Shown: positions 54,124 to 64,000 of the stretch, piece by piece
Position numbering within the stretch: the first letter of the stretch is position 1
Layout: every line of letters begins with the position of its first letter
Source of the DNA: Entophlyctis helioformis
Lineage: Eukaryota > Chytridiomycota > Chytridiomycetes > Chytridiales > Chytriomycetaceae
NCBI GenBank assembly: GCA_025526915.1
Contig: JAHLKH010000018.1
Coordinates: 62,001 to 126,000, forward strand
Direction of reading: 5' to 3'
DNA length: 64,000 nt
Notes under the pieces: model-generated
Told to the model about the DNA's origin: nothing
What the model saw: the letters and a program-made list of their open reading frames with translations, nothing else
Database searches by the model: none
Translations under genes and position numbers: made by a program

Positions 54124-56168
54124 CTATTCCTCGGTGAGGCGAGATCCGGCCGAGACCATCGAGTTGGCACGCTGGATGCTGGCAATCGCAAACACGGCTA
54201 AGGGCACCAACCAGCACGCGTCAGTCTCGTCAAGGGCAAACCCAACAGGACAGACACAGCGACAGGACAACCATAGCCACGAACCCTTCTTGAACGTCTT
54301 CTTGGCGTTAAAGTTCTTGATGACGTTGGGCAAGAGGTCGACAGACTCCTGGGTCGAGAGCCACGGGTGCATCAGAGCCTCTTTTGCAGTCATGCGCTTG
54401 GACGGATCGACAATGAGGAGCCGCGAAATAAACTCCTTGGCAAGCGACGACACGTGGCCCCAGTACTCTTCGTCAAACTCAAACTTGCCCGACACGATCG
54501 ACTGGTAGAGCAGCGTTGTGGAGTTGGTCTCGCCGCCCCAGAAAGGCGTGTAGCCACAGAGGAGGACATAGGTGACTAGTGTGCGTGTGAGTGTGCGTGT
54601 TGGTCAGGGGGAACGGCGTCGATGTGAGGTGGGCGGACCAAGAGACTGGACTTACTGACTCCAATGGACCACATGTCCACAGCGACACCGTGGCCAAGGT
54701 CCTTGAGGATCTCGGGGGCGACATAGTGGGGCGTGCCGCAGGACGTGGTCAGGAACTGGTTGGTCTTGACGGCCTTGGACAGGCCGAAATCTGTGAGCTG
54801 CAGCCATCGTTAGCCGGCAGACGACCGAGTCACAGACCACGAGAGCGGGCAAAGGACAGAGCCTACCAGGATGTCCGACTCGTCGGTTGTGTCACGGAAG
54901 ATCATGTTCTCGGGCTTGAGATCTCTGTGCACAATGTCTGGGCAAGACGAACGCATGTGAGCATCGTGTGCGGAGATGCCGTTCCCAGTCTACGACTATG
55001 GGCAGCTGCCCACTCACTGTGCTCGTGGAGGTAAGCGAGTGCGCTGATGAGCTGCTTGACGATCGAAGCAGCGTCCTTTTCCGTGTAGCTGCCCTTTGCA
55101 AGAATGCGGTCAAAGAGCTCGCCACCTGCCACGATGGATTGCAGCGGTCAGCAAGCATGCCACGCCGACATGACTGGCAGCGTCCGGCAGACAACGACGC
55201 ACCGCTGGCGAGTTCCATGACCAGGTAGTAGTGCGTGGGGGTCACATAGAGGTCTTTCAGCGCAATGATGTTGGGGTGCGAGATGCTCTGCAGGATGGCA
55301 ATCTCGCTCTGCATCATGGTGTCGTGGTCTGTCGTTCCACAGCGTCAACGTCAGCCAGCAGATCCGCCAGCCAGCGAGCCAGCCAGACGGGCATGCAGCC
55401 GTGGATGGACCGACCCTTGAGCTTGGATCTGTCGACAATCTTGACGGCAAACTTTTGAGAGTCGGACTTGCGGACGACCTCCTTGACGGTCGCTGGTTGG
55501 CGGCAGATGACGGCACAGCCAGCCACGGCCGATCGACGGACACGGGCGGAGCGAGTATCGGCGACGTCGGCGGCGGTGGAGGGCAGCGACAGCGGTGGCC
55601 GTGCAGACACCAGGCGATTGCAGTCAGTACGCGGCGTGCAGCAGACAGGCGGCTGCAGTTGCAGTTGTGGTTGCGGTGCAAGGCAGTTGTAGGGCAGTTG
55701 CGCAAGGAGAGCCAGCCAAGCCAGCCAAGCCAACCAAGCAGAGCACAGCGCCATTGGGCAACGTGGCAACGTGGCAATGAAGCGCCGGCGGGCCGTACAA
55801 GGCTGGCCGCTGCCTGGCTCGCTGGTGCCTGGCCGGGGGCTGCCCCGTGCACAATCGGGCGGCGGCTTGCTCTGCAGCACTCGCACTGCCTGGTCCGACT
55901 GCGGCTGCAGCTGGCCCGCCCGCCCGCCTGCCCGCCCGCCCAGCCACAGGCCTCGCAGCGAGTGGAGAGGCGTTGCCGCCATCGGGCCAGCCGGGCCAGC
56001 CAGGCAGGACAGGCAGACGGAGGGTGGAGACGGCGGCTTACCAAAGGCGCCGTTGCCGAGCGTCTTGCCCAGGAAGTAGTGCGCATCAAAGTCGTTCTGG
56101 ATCCGCCCCGTCTTGGTGGCCTTGGGGGCTGCCGCCTTGCTCTTAAAGAACTTGTCGAACATGCCCAT
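54124..56168 (-). CDS. Calcium/calmodulin-dependent protein kinase (CaMKI-like)
   Basis: Ser/Thr kinase in about nine exons. Start MGMFDKFFKSKAAAPK (56168). Gly-rich loop LGKTLGNGAFG; VAIK-like Lys in KFAVKIVDRSKLKG; EIAILQSISHPNIIAL; HRD loop VHRDLKPENMIF; DFG in LTDFGLSKAV; activation loop Thr in TTSCGTPHYVAPEIL; TPFWGGETNSTTLLYQ; KRMTAKEALMHPWLS. The autoinhibitory/CaM-binding tail FNAKKTFKKAVFAIASIQRA forms across an intron (about 54280-54190). It ends SAGSRLTEE. All catalytic residues are present. Intron 1 is long (about 500 bp) compared with the rest of the window and contains repeated aagccagccaagcc units. Confidence 0.93.
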
Positions 56169-56299
56169 GGCTGCTTTGGTCGTTGTGCTTTAGGCGGGCA
56201 AGGTGGTAATGTGGACCAAAAACTTCATGGCAGGCGGTAGATAGACGGATGGATGGATGGACAGACGCATAGATGAACAGACGGATAGACGCAGACAGA

Positions 56300-59263
56300 C
56301 TACTGCGAGTGGCTCTCCTTCTGCGTCGGCTGGCGGGCAATCACACGCGGGCTGCCGCTGCCCGAGAGCAGGTTGGGCACGCTGCTGTTCGGGGCTGCCA
56401 GACGCGCCGAGCTGGCCGATCGCGCCGGTGCCTGTGCACTGCCGCTGTCCTGCACGTTGGTCGACGACGGCGAGCGGGGCAGCGGGTGCATGGCCAGGTT
56501 GGCAAGCAGCTGCGCCTGGCGCTCCTGCAGATCGTGCAGGTCCTTCTTGAGCTGCTCGACCGTCTGTGTCGCAGAGGGATCCATGAGCGTGAGTGGGTGA
56601 TGATGGGCGGGCTCTGCAACGGGCGAGAGTAGCCATGATGATGGCCATGATGGCCGCAGGCATCCAACGTACCGTCTCCATGTTGCTCTGCTGCGACATG
56701 TTGCCGCCAGAGCCGCCAAACGAGCGAGGGCCGCCCACCAGCGTGCGCATGAGTCCACGGATCGACTCGGCCCGTGCCTCAATCTTGCGGCTAAACGTAG
56801 ACCCCGGCGATGTGGGTCCGTCCACAGTCGGAATGGGCATGGCCGCGTTCGACGCGGGACTGCCAGGACGGCCCTTACCGCTCTTGTCTCTCTCGGCAGC
56901 ATCCAGCGTGCGTCCCATGTCCTCGAGTGCCTTTTGAATGTGCGCAATCTCGTCCCAGACCTCAGCTTCGCCAATGTTGGCGCCGCGACGACGGGCAGCC
57001 TGCGGGTCGCTGCGCTGGTACTCGAGACCAAGCGTCGCGGCGGCTGCATCCGGGTGCATGCTGGGACGACGGCCAAAGTCGAGCGGCTCATATGGACGGT
57101 GGTTTTCACCAATGTAGATCTGTTGCAAAGCACCGTGTCAGCAGCGGGTTACGGCCACGACAAGGCAACAGCCAAGGGCACGCCATCGACAGACTGCTGC
57201 AACGCACTTGGCGTGGGCGGTAGATCTTGTACTCGGGATCATCAATGCTCTCGACGAGATGGGCAATCATGCCGGCGACGCGCGGCAGGAGCATCCAGAC
57301 GGGGAACATGTCCGACGGGAACTGCAGCGTGTGGAAAAAGACACCGGTCCAGTAGTCGATGTTGGGGTACAGCTTGCGGTTGATAAAGTACGGGTCGGAG
57401 AGGGCCCTTGCCTCGAGCTGCAGGGCAATCTCGCCGAGCTCGCCCTTGCCCATAATCTCAAACAGCTCCAGAGTCAGCGTCTTGCAGAGACGCACACGGG
57501 GGTCGTGGGTCTTCCAGATGCGGTGGCCAAAGCCCATGAGACGCAGGCGGTTCTTTCTGGGCGAGAAGGTGGCGATGCTATCGCGAGCGGTCGTGCCCGA
57601 CTGCTTGACCAGTGACAGGAACTCGTCGATTCTGTCGACGCTGCCGATTCGCTTGAGCATGTCCACGACGGCCGAGCTGCACACCGCACGCGAGCCACGC
57701 GGTCAGTGGGTGATCGGCACACATAGCCATCTGAGATGCGAGCCATGAACGGCGCTACTACCTTTTGCGCTCGCCAAAGAGGGCACCGGCCGCACCCGAG
57801 AGGGCGGTGTAGGGGTCGACACCAGACGAGGCCAGGTGGCGCATCATGACGGTGGAGCAGTTTGAGCCGCTCTCGGCCAGGAGGATAAAGACCTTGTTGA
57901 GGATCTTGACGAGGCGCGGGTCGGGACGGTAGTCGATCTCGTTGAGCTTGTCCATCATGTAGAGCAGGTTCTCGCAGTAGTCCATTGAGCCAGCCAGCGG
58001 ACGGTTGAAGGGGCGGCCTGGTGACGAGGGGAGGGTCAGTGGGTGAGGTGGTGGGTGAGGTGGTGCACAAGGTGTGCAGCCAGGAGGGCCAACCGACCAC
58101 GATCACAATCACGACAGATCCGACAACAACAAGAGCAACAACAGCAACGACGATCATCACGCACCCAGACGGTGGCGGTAGGCGTTTGCGGCAATGGTGG
58201 TCATTCTGCCGACCATGCGGTAGATGGTGGCGTTGCGGGTCTCGTCGACCTTGCGGATGCGGTCGGCCTCTTCGGGGGTCGGAGTCTTGCCGGGGGCGAT
58301 CCTGGGCTTGACGTAGAGATTCTCGCCCTTGAGGGCGGGGTTGGCGTCGGGGTGGAACGTGGACAGCGCGGCGATGGTCGAGATGACCATGCCCATGGGG
58401 TGCGCGTCGTGGCGGAACGTGCTCATCTGCGGAGTGCATTGTTGTTAGTGAGAGTGCATTATTGTTAGTGGAATGCATCAGTGGAATGCATAAGCGGCAG
58501 ATGCATACGCATGGCTGCCATCCATCCATCGCACGTCACATTGACGCGGTCCCCCACGGCACTCGCTCCACAGCCAGATCACACGACCCGCGCAGTCATG
58601 TGCCTGCAATGAGACAGAGTGGCAGACAGGCCAACGCACCTGCCGTTCAAGGCCCGTGTGCAGGTAGTTGTGGGTCATGATGTTGTACGCCCACGTCTTG
58701 CCCTCGACCTGTGGGGGGCGTGAGAGGCGTGAGACAAGAGAGGCGTGAGACATGTGAGACAAGAGAGACAAGAGACAGGAGGAGAGACAAGAGGCAGGAA
58801 GAGGCACCGCACCTTGTTGGGCAGCTCGCCGTGCAGCAGCAGGTAGGCGACCTCGAGAAAGTCGCAGTGCTCGACCAGATCCTCGACATCGTAGCCTCTG
58901 TAGTACAGCTTGCCGTTCTCGCCGTCGACGGACGAGATGGCCGACTTGCACACGGCGGTGTTCTTGAAGCCCTGGTCATAGAGGCGGATGGGCACGGTGT
59001 CTGCGGGGCTCACGGGCGGCGGCGTGGTCTGGGCGATCTTGATCTGGGCAAAGGCCGTGGCGGGGATCCAGCAGACGTCGTTGGAGAGGATGGGCACGGT
59101 GACGGTGGCGCCCGTCAGCGAGTCGGTGACGGTGAGCGAGCTGCTTGGATGGGCGGGCGTGAGACACGAGTGAGACATGCGAGTGTGAGACACATGCGAG
59201 TAGGTCGAGTGCGGCACAGCAGGCGAGACACACGCACTCTGACGGGGGAGCGACGGCAGCCAT
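56300..59263 (-). CDS. Citrate-synthase-like protein lacking catalytic histidines, with C-terminal extension
   Basis: Fold of bacterial (type II) citrate synthase. Start [20 protein letters not shown] spliced from 59263. [87 protein letters not shown] (retains the Asp of the DPR motif), [20 protein letters not shown] and [20 protein letters not shown]. However, the block normally LHADHEQNAST reads [11 protein letters not shown], and the WGPAHGGANEAV block reads FGERKSSAVV, so both catalytic His residues are absent. After the domain there is a roughly 230-residue tail with a predicted coiled coil ([40 protein letters not shown]). Probably non-catalytic or changed in activity; role unknown. Divergent from ELP4 (275 bp). 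Confidence 0.85.
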
Positions 59264-59537
59264 GTGGGGCAGTTGGACAGGCAAGTTTGAGACCGGGTTC
59301 GCTGCCTTGGTCAAGGCAGAGTCACGTGAGAGCACACGTGACCCGCAGTTGGAAAAGCAGCGTTGCGAACTGCCCCACGGATCTGCCCCGACAGACCACG
59401 GCCGAGACTGCATGTGTGTGGATGCCTGCATGTGTGTGGATGCCTGCCTGCTGTGTGTGCATGCGTGTGTCTGCTGTGACTGACTACAAGGCCGTGGCTG
59501 CCCACCACCACAACCACGACTAGCCCGCCAGCCCGCC

Positions 59538-61443
59538 ATGTCGTTTCGCAGGCACGGCAGCAGCCGCTTGAATGCACCATCGCCCGGTGCTGGCCGTGCA
59601 CAGGCGGGTGCTCAAGCATCCAGTGCAGCCGGTGCATCCACAGCAGCCAGCACGTCAATGCCAACGCCAACGTCTCCAGCAGCCAGTGCACCACCGCCCT
59701 CGCCCAGGCTGCAGGCTGCCGGCGCCGCCCTGCCCGGCACGCGCATCTCGGCCAACAGCCGCACGACGCTGACGTCCTCGGGCGTGTCGTCGCTCGACGA
59801 CGTGCTCGGCGGCGGCCTGCCCCTGGGCTCGCTGCTGCTGCTGCGCGAAGACCGCTTCTCGGGCTACGCCGCCCTGCTGCTCAAGTACTTTGCCGCCCAG
59901 GCCGTCGCATCGGCCCACGCCCTGACCCTCGCCTCGGCCGACCTGCCGCTCCCGCTGGACGACTGGCTGGCCGACCTCATGGCCGTCGTGCCGGCCTCGT
60001 CGTCGTCGTCGTCTGCTGCGTCTGCGTCTACTGCTGCGTCTGCTGCCCTCGACGACACCGACGACGCTGATGCCGCAGACGGCCACTCGCCGTCGTCCGC
60101 GTCTGGCAGATCTGCGTCGCTCTTGATCCCGTCGGCGTCGGGCGCCATCCTCCCTTCGACGGCCCCGTCCGTTGCCGGCCGCTCCCGCGCACTGGGATCG
60201 CTGCGCTCGGCTGCTCAACCACCACCACAGCAACCACCACAGCAACCACCACAGCAACCAGCACAGCCAGATCACCTGCAACAACCACAACAACTACAAC
60301 AACAGCAACCACAACAACCACAACAACCACAACAGCCTGCCGCAGACGATCGCATGACTATTGCTTGGCGATACCAGTCGCTGCCGCAGTTCTCGTCGTC
60401 TTTGTCGTCTGGCACTCCGTCTGCAACGTCTCGCCAAGGTACATGCTCCTCTGCCCTCTGCTCAGGCTGCCGCGCTGGCAGACGTGTACTCACTCGCGTC
60501 GCTGCACAGGCCAGACCTACTGCCACACGTTCGACATCACAAAGCGCATTGCGCCTGAGCTGCTTGCGGCCGTTCCCATCACCCTACACGACCCTCTCTC
60601 GCTCACATCTGGCCAGCAGCCCGTCTACAGATCGCTGCTCAACAAGATTCGCACACAGATTGCAGACGGCGGCTTTAGGTAAGCGGTGCGTGTGTGTGTC
60701 TGAGCCTTGGACAGGACTGACGCGACTGGTGCGACTGGTGCGACTGGCATCGGCCTTGCAGTCCGCAGGCGAGCACAGACTCGGAGACGTCCCGCACCGT
60801 GCTGCGCATCGCCATCCACTCACTCGCATCGCCGGGCTGGTCGGCGTCCGCAGCCGGCCCCGAGCCGTCGATGCAGGACGTGTGCCTGTTTCTGCACGGG
60901 CTCAAGGCGGCGGTGCGCGGCACGCACGCGGTGTGCATGGTGACGGTGCCGGCGCATCTGTTTGACGACTTCCACGGCATGAACGCGCACACGCACCCGC
61001 TCATGCGGCGGCTCGAGCACATTGCGGACGCGGTGCTGGAGATTGAGTCGTTTGCCGGGTCGCCGCGGCCGGCCAACGCGTCGTACACGTCCGAGTACAG
61101 CGGGCTGGTGCACCCGCGCCGCGTGTTCTCGCTGCAGTCGCACGCAGACACGACGCGGCTCACGCCCGTGCAGCTCGCCTCGCTCGCCTTCAAGGTGCGG
61201 CGGAAGCGCTTCTCGATCGAGACGTTCCACCTGCCGCCCGACGTTGGCGGCGACGGCCCCTCCTCGTCTGCATCTGCATCTGCGTCGTCGTCGTCGTCGT
61301 CGTTGCAGGGCACTGGCACTGGCACTGGCACTGCGACAAGGACCGCACCACGCGCAGGGCCGCGGGCGGGAGCGTCTGCAGGCGCCAAGGCGGCGAGCGC
61401 GTCGTGCCACGCGGCAGACGCACGCAACCCGCTCGACTTTTGA
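59538..61443 (+). CDS. ELP4: Elongator complex subunit Elp4 (PAXNEB)
   Basis: RecA-fold subunit of the Elp4-Elp5-Elp6 ring needed for tRNA wobble-uridine modification. Three exons: 59538-60438, 60510-60678, 60762-61443. N-terminus disordered (Ala/Ser/Pro). SGVSSLDDVLGGGLPLGSLL and LLREDRFSGYAALLLKYFAA are the family entry. Exon 1 then has a long Ser and Gln/Pro/Asn-rich insert (CCACAA repeats at about 60224-60340) before MTIAWRYQSLPQFSS. Later: FDITKRIAPELLAAVPIT, DVCLFLHGLKAAVRGTHAVC, HLFDDFHGMNAHTHPLMRRL, ADAVLEIESFAGSP, EYSGLVHPRRVFSLQSHAD and FKVRRKRFSIETFHLPPD. Intron 2 contains three gcgactggt repeats. Confidence 0.92.
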
Positions 61444-61618
61444 GCAATAAAGCGCGCGCGCGCGGCCCGTGTCGGCGTGCCGCACCCTGGCCCCCGTGTC
61501 ATTGTGCCGCACCCCGGCCGGTCGTGGGCAAGCTGCAAACGCGCAGCGTGCACGCTCTTGCCCGCACAACCACAAACACCTTCGACACCACCACCGCAAC
61601 CTTCGACCACCACCGCAC

Positions 61619-64000
61619 ATGCACGCAGACCCGACGCTCGCCCCCGTGCGCAAGCGGCGCGTGTGGAGCGCGCGGCTGCCGTACGAGACCGCCGCAGAAG
61701 GCGCCGAGTGGCTGACGCAGACCCGCCAGGCCCTCGTGCTCGCCGTGCACGCCCGCGACTACGGCCTGGGCCTCGCCCACGCCGCCAAGGCCCTCAAGGA
61801 GTAAGCCCTGGCCTGCGTGCCTGTGTGCCCGCCCGCCTGCCTGCATGCAACCCTGGCCCTGCCTCGCTGACACCGTCACACGCCTGCCTACGCACGTCGA
61901 CGCACGCAGGTACCTCGCCCGCAAGTACCCGCTGTCGTTCGACGACCGCGCCTGGTTCGCCACCGCCCTGTACGGCCTCGCCTGCATCCCCGACCTCGAC
62001 CTGGACTTGGCAGACGTGTACGCGAGCGTCGCCACCAAGCTGCTCAAGTGCGTCCTGCCCTGCCCGCCTTGCTCCTCTTGCGCATCGTGCTACTCTTGCT
62101 AACAGATCCCCCGCACAGGAGCAAGGACCACCTGCCCACGGGCTCGATCGTCTTGGACTGGCGCCCCATCAACGCCTGCCTGCACAGGGCCTTCTTCCCA
62201 AGCAGCGCAGCGAGATGTTCCCCGCCGGCTACAAGTTCGTCAACACGATCATCAAGCTCGCAGAGGCGGCCAGGCGCCACTTTGCCCCCGACTGCGCCGC
62301 TGACATCCTGGCCGAATACCTGCCCCGGCTCAACGTGCACGATCTGTCCACGCTGATCACAAACTTATCGCTCGTCTCTCTCTTCCTGCCTGTCCACGCG
62401 CCGCCGTCGCTGCCGTCGCCCTCCGACTGGGACACGCTGCCGGACGAGCCCCAGCAGCGGTTCCACTGGGTCCCAACCCTCTTTTCCGTGTGGCTCATGG
62501 TGGCCGACGTGCCCAGCTACGACATGCTGTTCTTTGACCTGTTTGCCCGTCTGGCCGAGTCCCAGGTCGCCCATCCTGACTCCGTCGCCTGGACCGATCT
62601 CCAGATTCGCACCGTGTTCACCATTGGCATGAAGAACCTGGAGCTGCCGGTCGGCAGCGGCGCCAGCGGCCTCGCCACCATGCCCATCCGCAGCAACAAT
62701 GCCAGCATGGATCTGTCGCTGAGCACCGGCGACAGAAAAATCGAGCTCATGGAGGGTCTGCGCAAGAACTCGATGGAGACGTTTGCTCGGTTCATCGTGT
62801 TCACCATCTTCCCGGCACAGTCGGACCCGGGCCAGTTCAGCAGCAACTCGCTCGACCATCTCGAGACACTCATTCGCGCCGTCGAGAGCTTCTACCATCC
62901 GTCCAACAGCGGCAAATGGTCCTACCCTCTGGCGCGCTTCATCCAGTGCCTTTCCTTTGAGTTTTACAGACGTTTGCAGCTTGGTAAGCAGCGCCTTTGT
63001 TCGTCCGTCTTTGCACAAGAGTCAACCTCACACTCAGGCCTTGTCCAACGACAGAGCGCAAGCCAGACACTCAAGTCCCGCAGCACTACCGGCTGTCCAG
63101 CGACATCCAGACGCGCTTTGTGACGCTCCTGCGCACGGTTGCTTACCTGGCCATGTTTGGCAAGGATCCGCGTGCCGTGTCGTCTGCCAACGGTGCCCTC
63201 AAGTATCTCGCATGGGTCGATCCGGCTGCCATTGTTCCCGGCTTGCTGTCGCGCATCTACCCGTCGCTCGAGACGCTCACAGAGACACATCGCACCATGT
63301 CGTGCATCGGCCTGCTCTACACGGCCGCCATCCCCATCGTCAGCCGCAAAAACTACCGCGAGGGAGGCCAGCACCTCGCCAGTCTCTTGGAGCTAACGCT
63401 GCCGGGCGTCGACATGAACGACATCAGCAAGTCGTCCTCGACCCTCTTGTTCATCACCAACGCCGTCATGACCGTCCCGCTGATCGATGGCTCTGCTTCT
63501 GCCCCGTCCATGGACGTGGACAGCCCAGACGCAGACGCAGACAACGCCTGCCGCCTGAGCACCGCCGACTTTGACGCTTGGGTCGCCAAGTACATCGACC
63601 GTATCATGGCCATCTTTGAGAACCTGCCGCAAAACTTTGGCAGTGGCTCGTCGCGTCCGACGTCCGAGCAGAACCTGCTTGACATGATCATGTTCACGTC
63701 CGAGGTCGTCTTTGGCCAGCTCTCCAGCCGCCTCGAAGACATGGTCATCCGCAAGCTGGCCGAGACGTGCCGGTCGAGCGTGCTGCCTGGCGCCACCGTG
63801 GCCATGGGCCGGCTCTGTGGGCTGATTGCGTCGGCCAACCCACGCAAGCGGCTCGCCGTGTTTGTGCCCATGTGTGTCTCGCGCATCCGCGAAGAGCTCG
63901 AGCATGGCGCAGCGTCCAAGCCGTCGAGCAAGCTGTCGGCCAACGCGAATCCATTTGGGTTCGCGTCCATGTCCGATGCGACGCTCCATTGGTTCCAGTC
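61619..64000 (+). CDS. BLM10: Proteasome activator Blm10/PA200 (PSME4), 5' part, runs off window end
   Basis: Large HEAT-repeat protein that caps the 20S proteasome. Start MHADPTLAPVRKRRVW (61619). Exon 1 ends at about 61801. Exon 2: YLARKYPLSFDDRAWFATAL. Exon 3: HLPTGSIVLDWRPINACLHR. Then MFPAGYKFVNTIIKLAEAAR, FHWVPTLFSVWLMVADVPSY, FFDLFARLAESQVAHPDSVA, FTIGMKNLELPVGS, LDHLETLIRAVESFYHPSNS and GKWSYPLARFIQCLSFEFY. After an intron near 62983-63052: KPDTQVPQHYRLSSDIQTRF, SIGLLYTAAIP-type CIGLLYTAAIPIVSRKNYRE and LTLPGVDMNDISKSSSTLL. Roughly the N-terminal third of the usual ~1,900-2,100 residues is present. Confidence 0.93.

Overview
The window is nuclear DNA of a GC-rich, compact fungal genome. 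The evidence is short spliceosomal introns (mostly 60-140 bp, mostly GT-AG with at least two GC-AG), intergenic gaps of a few hundred bp, and a gene set of Sso1-like syntaxin, Hrd1, Exo70, Elp4, Blm10/PA200, a CaMK and P450s. Several genes are unlike yeasts: a KAT14/ATAC2-type acetyltransferase, a kinesin-12/KIF12-like motor, ankyrin proteins built on a WLHENRTEGCT-type repeat, and a Fanzor. I infer an early-diverging (chytrid-like) fungus. No species call is made.

Layout. 1-8.4 kb, minus strand: 5' part of a syntaxin, a Gln/Ser-rich protein of unknown function, and a GH5 beta-glucosidase of the cytosolic glycosylceramidase/steryl-glucosidase type. 9.07-9.23 kb: tRNA-Asn and tRNA-Asp. 9.5-13.5 kb: a vWA protein (minus) and HRD1 (plus) diverging from a microsatellite-rich promoter. 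13.6-17.8 kb: an alpha/beta hydrolase and an LRR protein with one repeat per exon. 17.85-32.1 kb: a duplicated module of cytochrome P450 plus ankyrin gene plus reverse-transcriptase remnant. The two copies are separated by about 3.5 kb of repeat-rich DNA, and a tRNA-Arg lies in the right copy. 32.2-39.5 kb: KAT14 homologue, DUF2461 protein, Tic20/DUF4870-like membrane protein, ACBD6-like acyl-CoA-binding/ankyrin protein, and a promethin/LDAF1-like lipid-droplet protein. 40.0-47.5 kb: a many-exon gene that joins an XPG/FEN1-type nuclease domain to a C-terminal Fanzor (TnpB-like RuvC plus zinc ribbon). It is broken by a 78-bp poly(T)-headed insertion flanked by a 15-bp target-site duplication. 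47.7-64 kb: Exo70, kinesin, CaMK, a citrate-synthase-like protein without its catalytic histidines, Elp4, and the 5' part of Blm10.

Most loci are unrelated housekeeping genes rather than a pathway. Membrane traffic (syntaxin, Exo70), ER and lipid biology (Hrd1, ACBD6-like, LDAF1-like, glycolipid glucosidase) and proteolysis (Hrd1, Blm10) recur. The dynamic parts are the P450/ankyrin duplication, where both genes of the left copy carry an indel relative to the right copy, and the XPG-Fanzor locus, the best candidate for an undescribed system.

Exon joins were made by eye from splice consensus, reading phase and family conservation. Outer coordinates given for spliced genes include introns.
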